Source: Leucogyrophana mollusca
Taxonomy: Eukaryota; Basidiomycota; Agaricomycetes; Boletales
Direction of reading: 5' to 3'
NCBI GenBank assembly: GCA_021014945.1
Contig: MU266402.1
Location: 1 to 64,000, forward strand
Length of the DNA stretch: 64,000 nucleotides
Shown: in pieces, positions 11,666-23,589 of the stretch
Numbering within the stretch: position 1 is the first letter of the stretch
Layout: the number at the start of each line of letters is the position of its first letter
Made by a program: the position numbers and the translations under genes
Notes under the pieces: model-generated
Told to the model about the DNA's origin: nothing
The model's database searches: none
The model's input: the letters and a program-made list of their open reading frames with translations, nothing else

Positions 11666-13276
11666 ATGGTCGACTGGCAATCTCCCGCTGAAGTCGTGGC
11701 TGATGGTGGTGAGTCTAACGTTACGTCTAACCGAGATGTATGCAATTAATGTCGGTTACCAACAGCTGCTTTCAGTAAATTTATGCATGTGCTGTTAGGG
11801 CTATACATGTGAGAGATAACATACGATCAAGTAATGGTACAGTTACTGACAATATCGAGTGTAGATGGGAGTTCGTCACGTCGCTCGACTTCGACTGGCA
11901 ATTCATTTCTGGGAAGAAACGATTCCGATGGCCATTGGTAAGAGCGCATACATACATGCGCACGCCTGGTCACTGCTTACTCCGAACCAGATATTCTACT
12001 TTGCCGGCCGTTACTGTTTACTTTTTGCGTTGATCGGAATGTGCGTCGCCATCGACCTGCTATGAACGGCAGAATATTCACGCATATATGCACAGTGCAA
12101 TCGCTCTCAACGTGACCAGTCCAGTTAACTGTCAAGCACTGTACACCTTCAATCAGGTTTTCGGCAATGCTGCTATTGGCTTAGCTAGCATTAACCTATC
12201 GTTGCGGACGTGAGTGCATCCATTCTCATCTACATTGATCATCGAATGACCGAGTGCTACCAGCATGGCGGTGTGGTCACAAAACAGATACGTTGTGGTA
12301 CTTCTTATCCTCGTCATTCTGGTTCACTGGTCATTCCTCCTTCATGGTAACCTTGCGTGATTTAGGTTCATGACATAGTAGTTGACGTGTATGCGTATAG
12401 GTCTCCTACTGAAAGCGGCATGGATTCCTGGAGAGGGCTGCGCAATCACCTACACGAACAACCAAATCCTCGCAATCAGCTTCATCTACTCCATGGCGTT
12501 CGACTTCCTCGTCCTCTGCCTCACTGGGTGGAAGTTGGCTTTCCCTGCCAATGGTCGCTCAAAACTCATCAAGCTCATTTTTGGCGACGGTCTCATTTAC
12601 TTTCTCATCGCGTAAGTGCGCATATATCCGCTCAGTTGTGCTCAGTTTTAACCCTCCCTCCAGGTTTTTGGCCAACTTGCTTGCAACAGTGAGCAGACTA
12701 AGAGCAAGACGAAACGCTTGGACACTGACATGGTTTTCCTGCAGACATTCATGTTGCTTAACCTCAACGCAGTCATGTCTATCATTGCAAATGTCCCCGC
12801 GGCCATCGCATCGACCGTGGGTGTTGTTTAAAGCCTCATATTTGCCGAAAGCTGACACACCTTTCTAGATCGTCGCATGCCGTGTTGTCCGGAGGTTAAC
12901 CAACTACACGTCTCAAGGCCCTGAACGTTTCGCGTGCGTCCTTTCTCCCTCTGCTTCTCGGTTCCCTCTTCTGATCATAGGACTTCTAAATTAGCACGAC
13001 GACACAAGGGTCGACGCTTGCTTTCCGCAGCAATGCCACTCAGTCATCGCGCCGGATTTCTATCAAGAAGGGCGAAAGCGTTCACGTTCAAGTTTGTTTG
13101 AGCTCCCAGACTCTAATGACTTGAGATAATTGACATCTTTCCCTCAGATGGATACCTTCAGTCCTTCAGAGCCCTCTATTCCGGAGTACGACGTTGCAGG
13201 GAATGTTGTTAAAGGCGACGAATACGATCCCGAGGCACAAGTCATCACTGATGAGTTCAAACGCCCGCCGTATTAG
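11666..13276 (+). CDS. Seven-helix orphan membrane protein, copy D
   Basis: About twelve short exons on the plus strand encode a paralogue of gene C. The first exon (11666-11708) reads MVDWQSPAEVVADG. Later exons give KFMHVLLGLY, WEFVTSLDFDWQF, IFYFAGRYCLLFALIG, CQALYTFNQVFGNAAIG, SQNRYVVVLLILVILVHW, GVLLKAAWIPGEGCAI, FIYSMAFDFLVLCLTGW and FGDGLIYFLIAFLANLLAT. They are followed by LNLNAVMSIIANVPAAIAST, VACRVVRRLTNY and a polar tail of two exons ending EFKRPPY. Hydrophobic spacing is that of a seven-helix protein. All junctions fit GT-AG and keep the frame, and intron positions match those of C. Function is unknown; the strong conservation of the NVPAAIAST-VACRVVRRLTN block marks the family. 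Confidence 0.88.
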
Positions 13277-14008
13277 AATTCTCTCACCGTAGCGCTCGCC
13301 ACGGTGCCTGCCACAAAAAAACCCTCTGATGGGCCCACATTTCCCCGTTTATGCTATCGTTACCTTGCTCATACCTCGCATTACCATCAATCAAAGTCGC
13401 ACATACCGCATACCAAGTTCTACAGCATACCCTCTCGCATCTGTCATTCTTTTACCCGGTCGCTCCACGCTCTTTCTACCCACACACGCCGTTTGCGCCG
13501 ATATGGCCTCCCGACCCTTGTTTTGTCTTCCATCGGCTGTCGCTGGGTGGTCGTGGACTCGCTTTGCTTCTGTCGATATCACGACCATTTCCCTTGATTG
13601 TCCCTCTCCCCTTTTCATCGCAGCATCACATCATATCGCAATGCCCCGACCCCTTTCATCTGCTTTTCTTGGTACGCCATCTTCTCAGCTCGTCCTCCCG
13701 GCCAACGTCAAGTCCCCGTCGGTCACATCCTGCGACAAGGTCGCATCTTCTCTTTCGGGCGGACATTTGTTCCCCGTGCTTTTCTGGGAGTTTGTGATGT
13801 CATCAGGGCAGGAAGGATCGTTGATATTTTTGGGGCTTGCAGATCGGACTCGGACAAGTCGAAAATAAAGCCTCAAGTGTATTCGTGTATTTTAGTCCAT
13901 AGAACTGTCACACGTAGAGAATCTGGGATTCGTGGTCCATCCAGCACCCCCACCGAACCGTCAAACCAGGGACTTGGGAATGACCCGTCTCGATATCATA
14001 ACCGTTGC
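13277..14008. other. Intergenic between convergent genes
   Basis: This region lies between the 3' ends of gene D (plus) and the kinase (minus). Pyrimidine-rich stretches at 13.4-13.6 kb create long but unrecognisable plus-strand frames. I see no gene in it. Confidence 0.5.
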
Positions 14009-15630
14009 TCACAGGGCTGTTGGCGTAATACCAGTGACAGCCACGTCATAATCAACACCAGGCGAGGGACTAGCGCTAGATATATTAGAGGTTGGCGAGG
14101 ACTCGGTGATCATGTCCCCTCCAATCAGCTTCACGACTTGATTGGCACTGGGTCGGTGCAGATGGCTTTGGTGCCAGCAAGCTTCGATTAAGGTCCACAT
14201 GTCGTCTGACAGGTCTGCCAGAAGATCTGAGGAGGGACGAGGTGGCCTCTGACCAACGATAACCTTCAGAGAAACCCGGATGGGCGGCTGAACTTCATGA
14301 AAGGGCGCCTTTCCGGTATATAGCTGAACAGTTTCAGAGGAATCAGCCCTGCAGAAAACGACCCAGAGCTCTGCGTACCTCCAAACAAGTGCACCCGAAG
14401 GCGTAGATGTCAGTGGCTGGCGTTCTTTGGAACTTCATTGAAAAGTCATCTGGGTTTTGGAGCTCTGGCGCCATCCACCTTGGAGACCCGCGACCGCTCG
14501 AGGTGTGGGAAGTGATGGGATCGGCGAAGCTCGCCAGCCCGAAGTCTGCCAGCTGTGGGTGCCAGTCATCGTCCACCAGAATATTTGCCTGATGCAGGAT
14601 CATCAATCTTTAGTGCGGAGGGGAAAGGGGGGCAGTTTTTACGACTTACTCCACGGAGGTCTCCATGCACGATACTTCGCGAATGAAGGTACGCCAGCCC
14701 CTGGGAAACCTCGTAAAGCTGGCAATCACTCTTAGACTTATCTACATATCAGTGAAATGTTTCACCTACAAACTGCCGAATTTTGATGTGTTGATGAGCG
14801 CCTTGGTCTATCACATTGTTGATATTCCCATTTTTCATCCACGGCAGAACCATGCACCAGTGGGGTTTGAAGACGTCATTGGATATGCCTAAGAACGGCA
14901 AAACATAGCTGTGGGACAGGTTCTTCCAAACGAGGGCTTCTTTTCTAAAGATCTATAATCACGACGACCAGTCAGCATTAGTGTGAGTTTGTCAGACGCA
15001 AAGGTCTACGGACTCGTCGAAGCTCTCTCTGTTCTTTCTCCTCCGAGGATATCCGGATTCGTTTAAGGGCGACAGACTGCGCGCCATTCATCGCGCGGAA
15101 TATATCTGCGAATCCACCAACACCTGCTGGGTCGGTGGACAGCAGGTATATGTTGCTGATGCACAGTTTAGACGGCAACTGGTCATATACTTTGCATACT
15201 TGGCTTTCCAGGCGCTGGCACGCTTTACGAAGCACACCTCCTTTGTCATAGTCAGACGCCCAGTCGTGTTGCACCTGCGTTCCAGTCGGCAATTAAACCG
15301 AATCCCGTAGGAGTTTGCCACTCACAGCATGCAGAAGGTTAAGGAATTCTTCGACGTCTGGGTTTGAAGGAGTTGTAGCCCGGGTGCCTCCAGAACCGCT
15401 TTCCACCCCGAGGGACCCCTGGACGAATGTCAAGAACTCCACCTGATCGTGAATCAGCGCTTCATGAAATTCCAGTTGCTGAGAAGGACCAAGTTCCAAA
15501 GACAGCTGTGTCATGTGGTATGTCAGATTTACTGAGATGCAGGAGTGCGTGCGGCGCTCCTCACCTCAAACAACTGGGTTCGCCATTCGGACACTCTTCC
15601 CAAAGACGGAGCTTCGCCGACGACCACCAT
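14009..15630 (-). CDS. Protein kinase, tyrosine-kinase-like (TKL) type with HGD loop
   Basis: Seven exons (15565-15630, 15326-15505, 15014-15274, 14766-14952, 14650-14741, 14379-14588, 14009-14323) join in frame to 436 residues. After about 110 residues of helical N-terminus comes a kinase domain. It has a glycine-rich loop GVGGFADIFR, VALKRIR with the ATP-anchoring Lys, and IFRKEAL with the αC Glu. The catalytic loop is IVHGDLRGANILV, with HGD in place of HRD, followed by ADFGLASF (Mg-binding Asp), RWMAPEL and TDIYAFGC. The C-lobe ends in a W-x-x-I-x-x-C-W block with HRPSA. HGDL[HR]G is typical of the large TKL kinase expansions of mushroom-forming fungi; all catalytic residues are present, so it is probably active. 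Substrate is unknown. The exon 3 donor is a weak GTCCGT. It lies 118 bp downstream of the zinc-finger gene on the same strand. Confidence 0.92.
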
Positions 15631-15747
15631 CCTACTGGCGAGGTCATTCAATCTTCTCCTGAAATGGAATTAACCGTGCTGCGCTCGAAACATGATGGGA
15701 CGTGTATTTACTGCGCCTCGCTCGAACGCCCTTGTTCCGGGGATATC

Positions 15748-16626
15748 TCAGTGAGGAGGTTTTCGAGAACCGATACCACTTTCTACCTCACGACACTTGG
15801 GTGAGTGTTCCCAACCATAGCAGTTGCCACTTGCACTTACCTTGAAAACGAGAGGTTGTGGACAGGAATTTTCAGGTCGCGGACGAAGGTATTCGGGCTC
15901 GAGGCTACTTCCATCAAGACCGCCGAGTTGCGCCGTCACAGTGTCTGTCAGGCTATCCTCGGGTTGATGGGGTATAACTACCTGCTCGCTAGGGGGGTGG
16001 ATGGTCGTTGCAGGCAACTGCGTCTGCTGCGGATACAGAGACTGATGATGGCAATCGATAGTGTGCTGCTGGAGAGCAGGCAGCGATACAAACGTGTTGA
16101 AGCACCCAATGCATTCGTAAGAATGCTTGGCCATAAAATGTTGTTGTAGGGCATCGTCAGACCTGAATTCGCGGGCACAGGCTGTACATGTAACCATATG
16201 CTTGGCGAGGTTATGCTGCTCGAGAGCATCCTCGGTTTTAAAGATGCGATCACAATTGTCGCACTCGTACATGTGCATTGTTTCAGTATGTTGTTGTAGG
16301 GCGCCTGGTGATGCAAACTCACGGTCGCACTCGGGACAACGTGATGTGGGAGGGTGTCTGGCGTCATTATGCTGTTCGAGAGCATGGCGTGATGGGAATT
16401 CGCGATCACATATCGTGCACTCGTATACAGGACGATGGACGGCGTCTATGTGTTGCCGCAAGGAGAACGCAGACGAGAAGTTCCTTTCACATTCCTCACA
16501 CTCGAATTGTGGAGGGTGCTTGTCTTCCGTGTGTTGTTGCAGAGAGTAAGGTGAATCGAAATCTCTGTCACAAAAAGTACAGGTGGACCGCGAAGACCGA
16601 CGAAACGCACGCCGGTAGTAGGACAT
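15748..16626 (-). CDS. Seven-finger C2H2 zinc-finger protein
   Basis: An intron-poor frame of 292 residues carries seven consecutive C2H2 fingers in about the first 200 residues, each C-x2-C-x12-H-x4-H (for example CTFCDRDFDSPYSLQQH and CPECDREFASPGALQQH). Linkers are short and unlike the TGEKP linker of classical DNA-binding arrays. The fingers resemble each other closely (repeated ALQQH / ALEQH helix), pointing to internal duplication. The tail is polar and Pro/Gln-rich, without membrane segments. Arrays of this kind are common in basidiomycetes, and DNA or RNA binding is inferred only from the fold. A strong donor (GTAAGT) at 15840 and an acceptor 45 nt further on could remove 15 residues without changing frame, so the C-terminus is uncertain. 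Confidence 0.85.
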   Translation of the reverse strand: MSYYRRAFRRSSRSTCTFCDRDFDSPYSLQQHTEDKHPPQFECEECERNFSSAFSLRQHIDAVHRPVYECTICDREFPSRHALEQHNDARHPPTSRCPECDREFASPGALQQHTETMHMYECDNCDRIFKTEDALEQHNLAKHMVTCTACAREFRSDDALQQHFMAKHSYECIGCFNTFVSLPALQQHTIDCHHQSLYPQQTQLPATTIHPPSEQVVIPHQPEDSLTDTVTAQLGGLDGSSLEPEYLRPRPENSCPQPLVFKVSASGNCYGWEHSPKCREVESGIGSRKPPH

Positions 16627-17742
16627 TTATTTATCTTTTGAAGGAGGGTGAGATCGAAGGACATCCGAGGTGCACTTGGCCCAATGCGACGCAGGACGAG
16701 GGTCGAAATCACTGTTAATATTTGATCCCGAATGAGATCCAATGGGAAGATGCGAAATAGTGGGTGGGCCCAACCTGACAATCGATGGCGATCGTCCACC
16801 CGAGTCTTGACAAAGGTTCTGAATGTACGGCATGTACACAGCATGTGGGTTTTATATTTAAACGCTCTGGTCAATGTCCAAACCGTGCGTGGGGAAAGCC
16901 TATGGTTGATTTGGCGCTTCCAAAACTTTCCAAGTGGCAATCGCTGCTTGCAGGCTCTATGTCGTGACATCTGGTAAGAAGTCCAGGCTGGGTCCCGCAC
17001 GCTCCGTCGAAGATTGATAGCGGAGCTCTGTCACCACCGCAAGAGATGGTGGGTCCCGGTCAGCCCTGACGAGTTATCGCGCTCTGAGACCGTCTGGCGA
17101 TCCCGAGTGGCATCGGCGAATTCTCTTTGCAGGGCATCTACTAGTACTTGGTCTGACCTTCTGATCGGAGTCGAATTTTTTCCAAAGGGTGGAACCAACG
17201 TTGGCCTCGCCGATTCCCGGCCGAAGGAGTGTACATATTTTCTCAGCATATTTCACTCAAATTGTTCAGAGGTATGTAGTCCCAGAAAATCAGGCAGGAA
17301 TCAACCCGGACTCAGGACTCTTCTTCACAGCGATTTTTCAGTGATATTGCAAGAGCTGCCTTTTGTCTGTAACAGGGATAGGAGGTTCAAATGACGACCA
17401 GTTCAGTCGATAATTCGAGGCTCGAGGTCCATAGATCACATTGTCCCTCGTACGAATACTTTGGCTTCCCGGCCATCTAGTTCGTGATATTGCCAGAGGT
17501 GTAACACCCGCGGTAAGCCGTGCCCGCTTCCAGATGCATGTCTGACATACTGTTACTCTGGTGGCATTCAGAGCCTTCGCAACGCTCGCAAAGTGCACTC
17601 GTTGCTCCACCCAAGGGATGTCCCCGCGACCCGTCGGATTCCCAGTGCAAGTTTTAAATTCGACGTATAAAGTAGCGATAGCGATACGAAACGACATGAT
17701 ACACATCAAAACAATTACTAAATTCCAGGTTAGATACCACAC
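16627..17742. other. Intergenic
   Basis: This is the promoter side of the zinc-finger gene and the 3' flank of DUF6533 gene E. Open frames on both strands are unrecognisable. The stretch just below 17742 resembles the 3' flank of genes F and H, so it is probably 3' UTR. Confidence 0.45.
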
Positions 17743-19857
17743 TCAAATATCATACTGCGAGCCACTCACCAACGCAACTATGGTTGTTGATTCCCTTTTA
17801 CTCTCCCGGTCATTGACATCAAGGACCACGCTGTCGGCGGTGTCAGAGCGTGCTACTTCGTTTCCATTCGATTCGTGATCCGCTGAACTCCTGCGAAATA
17901 CTGGGCCCTCCTGCCCACCATTGATATCTTCAACGTCGTCGTTATTTCTCCTCCGTTCTTCGGCCCACCAGCTGCTGACGTCCATTTCAATGTCGTCTTG
18001 CTCATCCACACGCGTTTCCACAACGGGTGCCGGTATTGGCGCAAACACAAGGCTGTGAACCGTCCCTTGTCCAAGAGCAGCGGTGGTTCCACCCGCCATC
18101 GCTTGTCGGTTGTGCTCACGCATACGGAGGACCATCCGAGCCGTGAGAACCGAGTGTATATCTCGAATGGGGCTGTTGACAGTATGATGGGTGATTAAAT
18201 GACGGAGGCGGGGCAGACAAATGAGCTGAATGCTGAAAGCTTCTCACGAGCGATAGGAACTTACGTTGCCATCAGAAGGTCAAGTCGTTCCTGCAGAAAG
18301 TAATGTCGTGGTTAGTTACTTTAGACCGTGACGAAGGTAAGATGAGCACTGACAGGTTGGGTTACGATGATCAGGACGTTCAAGAGGGAAAGAGCTGCAT
18401 GGTTCTATTTAAGCTGGACATACTAGGTCTATTGAGCAAGAACTCACTGAAAAGGATGAGATAGTACGTGATGCCTTCAAGCCAAGCCGCAATTCAGCAA
18501 CCAGGTGCACGGGGAAACGTGATAAAACCCATCGAATGCTGACCATCTTTTACGATCATATTTGCGAGTCCCATGTTGACATCATGTCGGTCTAGATACG
18601 CGCTCCTTGGTGAGTAGATGTACATTATATCAAAAGAGACCCATACAATTCTTGTGTGTCTGGATCAACGTCAAAGAAAGCACCACTACGAATCGCAGAT
18701 GTGATCCATATATGGTCACAGTTATACAAATTCCGAAGCATTGTGAGTGAAACCGTTCATCATGACAAAAAAATAAAGCAACAACTCACAGCCCTCTAGT
18801 ATCATCAAAATGCACCAATTGATTATCGTTAAGCGGTTACTGGAAAGCACGAGACATGTCGAAGTATTGGGTGGAGAGGATGGAGCATCTACCAACTGGG
18901 ATTAGCCATGGTCGTTCTCCGAACGTGAGAGCGTTTTAGACGCACAAACTATAGATTCCACATATGAAATCGAAGCGTAGTATGCTGGCACACTTATTGT
19001 AACATAAACCACGCCTAGGAGCCACGCAATCTTGGGACTACGGCGCCAAACAGCCTAGAGGGGCATCGAGGATTCAGTCGATCTTATACGGAGAGTCAAA
19101 CCAATTCACGCACCCATGTCCGCAGCATCAGAATGACTGGCCGAAGAAACTCACTCAGCGTAGTCCCCAATTGCAAAAGGCCGGGAGGTACTTACGTTCT
19201 ATTCATCGCACGGATTTGGGGCGCGTACCGGTTGGAAAACATAAGCGACGTTTCCAAATCTTGCCCAACCAACGTACCTGATGTTGAAATCCCAATGGTA
19301 TATAACGTGCCGCCGAACCAGACAGCGATGCGACATGTGTGTTCGGTCATTCCAGGGAAGAAATCTGTTTCCGACGACAATTTTCAAGTTACAGCTGTAG
19401 AGAGTAATTGTAGACTCACGATACATCATCGGGATCGTATCCATGAAGGGCGAGTACCGCGTGGAAAGGTAGAGCACCTTGAGGATGCTCCATGGTGCAG
19501 GCCATATGTGCTTAATCTCAAGTTCGACAGTGAGGAAATAGTCGTAGACCTGAGACATCATCGAATTGCTTGTCATGTATCATCGATAAACGATGCAGCG
19601 GTGCCGCTCACCAGAATGGCTGTAGCTGCAACTGAAATATTGGTTAAGTCAGTTACTCGACATAACAATTCCTGCAAGGCTGCACCACAGACCTGCTGTG
19701 TACTAGATGCCGGATGTCTGAGTCAAACCGTGTGATAGCATGCACAAAACTGGTTGCGTACCATGGTAAGCCTCAAGTCGTGGACAGCTTGGACAACGTC
19801 CCTTGAATAAGTAACATCGGCCTGCCATCCTCCACCTGCGCTGAGGAGAGCAGTCAT
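17743..19857 (-). CDS. DUF6533 seven-helix membrane protein, copy E
   Basis: This fungal orphan membrane protein has an N-terminal DUF6533 region. Exon 1 (19762-19857, 96 bp) encodes MTALLSAGGGWQAD...HDLRLTM. It is followed by a 10-nt exon (19693-19702), a 20-nt exon (19612-19631), a 130-nt exon (19420-19549) and one ending at 19278. Joined, they read YTAVAATAIL then VYDYFLTVELEIKHIW, the DUF6533 signature. A 3-nt exon AAC (19196-19198) then completes S-E-L before ILMLRTW and AVWRRSPKIAWLLG. The tail contains MVLRMREHNRQAM, EIEMDVS-type acidic stretches (here DDIEMDVSSWWAEE) and ends SGSQYDI. About seven hydrophobic segments are present. The function of DUF6533 proteins is unknown. The exon plan matches F, G and H; E is the most diverged from F after G. 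Confidence 0.87.
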
Positions 19858-21191
19858 CTTCTCATACGAGGATGTCGCTCACGATTGAAACATCGAGGAC
19901 AAGTCTGGAGAAGTGCTGCCTAGTTATTGGCATTGACAGTGACACTTGCCTTAACCTATTTTGAGAGGTGACCCACCCCAGTTCTCCGATGCAGGCTGAA
20001 CACAACTTTGACATATTGATCCGGGGCCCGGGGAACCGACATCCGATGTAGAGCTCCGATGTTGCCGACGAACCTCTCGAGTCTCGAACTCGAAAAGATC
20101 AGACCAAAGGCCTGTCTTGGATGGAAAAGCAATGAGGCAAGGTGCCCAGGACACAAGTACCCGTCAGTCCCAGGAGGTCTCAGGCAGCACTGAAAACGAA
20201 CTTACGATCTCTAATTCCCCAACAAACGCAGCCGGCGGGTAACCTATACGTTATGGCGCCATGGGGGACCGTCGCGAAAAACCTCTTCTCGCATCTGCTA
20301 CTCAAGTACTTAGAGCCAAGAAATAAGCTCGTACAGCCAACCTAGGTTGAAGTTGGTAGATCATTCGACGCTAGCTATGAATGCTTCAGGGTTAACACGA
20401 CTAAGTAGAAATTGGAGTGATGATTGTAAGTTTGGTTGTCACGTTAACAGGCTTTGGTTTGACATCTGGAAGCGTGCAGACGACCAGCGGTCACCACAAA
20501 TGGCAGCAAGGCATCTGGGTAGCATCTGCTTCAAACTCAAATTATCTTCCGGTTTGGTCGACATAGGAGATCATCCCTTCATGCAAGCTCTAGCTGTCAC
20601 GTTTCTGGATCAGCGCCCTGACGCTACTGTCGTACAGCCCCCGCCAAGATGCGTTTCCACTCGCTAGCGGCTGTGAGATCTTGACTGAGAAAAACTGTGC
20701 AAATATTGGAATCACATTCCAAAGTGGACTGGTCGAATACATTCCCAGACCACGGAGTGTCCGGCGGTGGCCGTTTGATGTTGAAAGGCCATCCCAAAAC
20801 CGTGAATTAGCAGACGATGGCGCTCGCAAGTTGAGCATGGTGACGTCCAGGCTGCTCGGAAAAGGAACTCGGAGGATTAAATTAGCTGATCGCACTCTGA
20901 CTACTCTTCTGAAAGACAATTCCGGCCTTGTCGTATGGCCTCACAACATCGCAAGGGAGACTGCCGTGCCATGACACTGTACGATGTTGCAACCACTGCA
21001 AGAGCCATGACTGCATGCTTCAAAGGCGTTGTATTACCCAATAACTCAGATCTCGGAGCTCAAAGGCTGTTGGGCAACTGGAGTCGACACCCGTCAAGTT
21101 GCCATTAGCATCATCGTGGTTCCTGAATAGACTCGGGTTCATTTTCAGTTTGGACAATGTAGGAGTCGCAACACGCACGGTTAAGTCATTT
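19858..21191. other. Intergenic, no gene recognised
   Basis: This region holds the promoter of gene E and the 3' flank of the small cysteine-containing gene. Frames up to 109 codons are present but lack recognisable features. Confidence 0.45.
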
Positions 21192-21572
21192 CTAATCGAT
21201 TAGTGCTGCAGTCACAGTTTGCACTAGCATACCAACCAAGAGCACTCCCATCATGACGCGTTTATGCCTCATCGCGGAGCTCGATTGGGATGGTGTCAAA
21301 CATGCAGTAGTGGCACCAAGTCCCTGGGCGCATGTGTCGAATGCATTCACAGTTTGAGTCATATCAGACAGCTGGGTAGTGTTGAGAGGGCACCCATCGA
21401 CCGTGGCATTGGCAGTGACAGCGGACTTCCCAAGCTGAGCGCAGCAGAGGCTTGTAACTGTCGCGTTGTTCGAGACACATCCTGCATATGTTTCAGTAAA
21501 TTTTCATCCCGAGGGCTGGTTGTAAGTGCTCTTAAACTCACCAGTGAATCCAGAACCTATGGATACTGACAT
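21192..21572 (-). CDS. Small cysteine-containing protein, possibly cell-surface anchored
   Basis: Two exons (21542-21572 and 21192-21481) join at a GT-AG intron to 106 residues. The mature part starts CVSNNATVTSLCC and continues through ATVDGCPLNTTQ, FDTCAQGLG and TACLTPSQ. That gives six cysteines and three to four N-glycosylation sequons (NAT, NTT). The C-terminus, MMGVLLVGMLVQTVTAALI, is hydrophobic and preceded by a basic MRHKR, which fits a GPI-anchor or tail-anchor signal. Agaricomycetes carry many small secreted proteins of this kind (CxxNNAT...CC). The oddity is the first exon, MSVSIGSGFTG, which is not a convincing signal peptide. Either the real first exon lies further upstream or the gene has lost it. 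Function unknown. Confidence 0.6.
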
Positions 21573-22207
21573 TGTTGTGAAGCTGAAGTTGACAAGAAAG
21601 AAACCAACGGGAGTAATCCTGAAGCAGTGCGGCGTAAGCTCGAAGTCATCCGCTGCTCCCGGCGTGGCACAGCTACACTAGTATCCCCGTGCTCGTACAC
21701 GTGCACCGACAGTGCAGCTGCACCCAGAAGCTAGCTCCCGACTACATGCAGAGACGTGCGGGGGAGGTTAGAATGCTGTCGTGGTAGCCGTGAGTCTGGC
21801 CACTAAACAGCCTAAAATTGCAGTGCGCCTCTGCTTCTTCTTGTGTTTCTGTTGAGCCTTCAGGTTCCTACAGTAAAGCCTAACCTCCTCAAACCTCCTC
21901 AAACCTCCGGGAAGATCGAGAGATCGCTGAGGTCCAATACCAACACTACGCGCGACCGAGATGCAGTTGGATTTGTGCCAGTTGGGATGTGGTGGCGGGG
22001 CAAGTGACGTACTTGCACACCAACTAACGCTCCGGCCGGTACTCGAGGGACAGCGCCTGATCATTGGCGGGGATCTCGTGCTGTAAAAAGTCAGCGGTCT
22101 GTGCCCAACTCGGGGTACGGGAACGTTATCCACATCATAATTAATGCATATAAAGAATATAATACATCAGCCCAGAGTTCGTCTGGAGATTTCGGGAGAA
22201 CATCTTT

Positions 22208-23589
22208 TCACTGCTTAAGTTCCTCGTCAACCTGCGACCGAGTTGCCCGGTGTTGTTCCTCCGTAACTAATACGAGGTCGAACGACAGTAGCTTAAACGA
22301 GCCGCCTTTCGGGAATCCTCGCTTCCGTGCTTCCTCGTCGTTATTGATTTCTTTGAGATTCTGGGATGTTCAAGCACGAGATGCAATGAGAATCATTGTG
22401 CTGATAGACCCACCAACGGAAACTTACCACAACAAGGGACTTCTTGACTCCAAATACACAGTCGCTCGATAACCATCGGTCCCCTTCCGGATAGAATGCT
22501 GTCACGAGCTTATTGAAACCAGGTGCCTCGACCGTCATGTGCAGATGATTCGGGCGCATGTTATGCCGGCCCATGGCGAGTAGAAGTTCGCCAACAGGAC
22601 CCTGTAAAAGCCATTATCATCAGCAGCCGCCTTTGCTGAAAGCTGGCTGGCTCACGTCTCCAGGGATGGGGTATGACACTGGCACGACGGCGCGATAACC
22701 ATACTTGCCATCTTTGTCCGAACGTAAACGTCCCCGACAGTCGGGATGTGTGCGGTCGGTGTATTGGGTATCATAGTATCCTTGTTCGGCGTCAGCGCAT
22801 CCAGTAGTCTGCTGTCCACAAGCTTACCATTAGCATCAGTCTCCCATGTTTCGATGATCGCATCTGGTATAGGCTTTCCCTCCGTCGTCGAGATCTGCCC
22901 CTCGACATACATATACTCCCCTTTGCCTTCGGATGCAATCGAATCGCCGAGTTCCACTGAAACCAACAGTTCTAAGTTCAATTCCACTGGAACTTGACCA
23001 TGGTATGGAGACATACCGTCTGCGGCATCTTCGGTGTAGAATGGGCCCAGCACGCTATTCTCCGTCGCTCCTCCAGTGACGGGGTTATTGAGGGAATCAA
23101 CCAGTGCAGAGACGCCCAATACATCGGAGAGAAGGATCATCTCTTGTCGGAGAGGGGTGCATTTCTGTCCCACTCGTGTCAGAAACAGGATGGCCGTCAT
23201 CCATTCGTCCGTTGTGAGGCTGTAACACGCAACCACGATTCAGTGTACTCTTTTGTGGAGAGTGTCGAGCTCTTACTCGGTCTCGTTCACGAATTGGTGC
23301 AAGTGTTTCACCAGCACTTTGAAAATGAACCTATTTCGTCTGCCAGCGAGGTAAGACAGAGCTTGGTACATTGAGCATTCGAGAGCTGTAGATCACTCAC
23401 GGGCTCTTCGTCTGTTCAACCAGTTTTAGAAGGTTTGCGGTTATGACCTCTGGTCGATCGGGATACTATACACTATCAGTGCTCCTTCGGCCCCAGAGCA
23501 TCCACAAAACTCACCGGCAACTCGAACTCCGGTGGTGGGTTCCCGTTGGAAACAGCAGCATGCACGTCTGAGGAGTTTCCTTCTGGCAT
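22208..23589 (-). CDS. Intradiol ring-cleavage dioxygenase (catechol/hydroxyquinol type)
   Basis: This non-haem Fe(III) enzyme would open catechol- or hydroxyquinol-type rings between the two hydroxyls. Eight exons (23515-23589, 23401-23465, 23277-23339, 23017-23219, 22828-22956, 22656-22780, 22428-22601, 22208-22360) sum to 328 residues in frame. The N-terminal dimerisation region contains TDEWMTAILFL and ENSVLGPFY. The catalytic part has VEGQIST, AIIETWETDANG, GYYDTQY (first iron Tyr), YGYRAVVP (second Tyr) and MRPNHLH (both His), so the complete Tyr2His2 site is present. The C-terminus ends FDLVLVTEEQ...EELKQ. Lack of a signal peptide argues for a cytosolic role in aromatic catabolism, with hydroxyquinol 1,2-dioxygenase the likeliest type in wood-decay fungi. 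The substrate is an inference. Confidence 0.93.

Noticed and set aside
13329..13868. A 179-codon plus-strand frame downstream of gene D.
   Set aside because: It is a low-complexity product from a C/T-rich stretch, with no domain, no splice-consistent partner and no family likeness.
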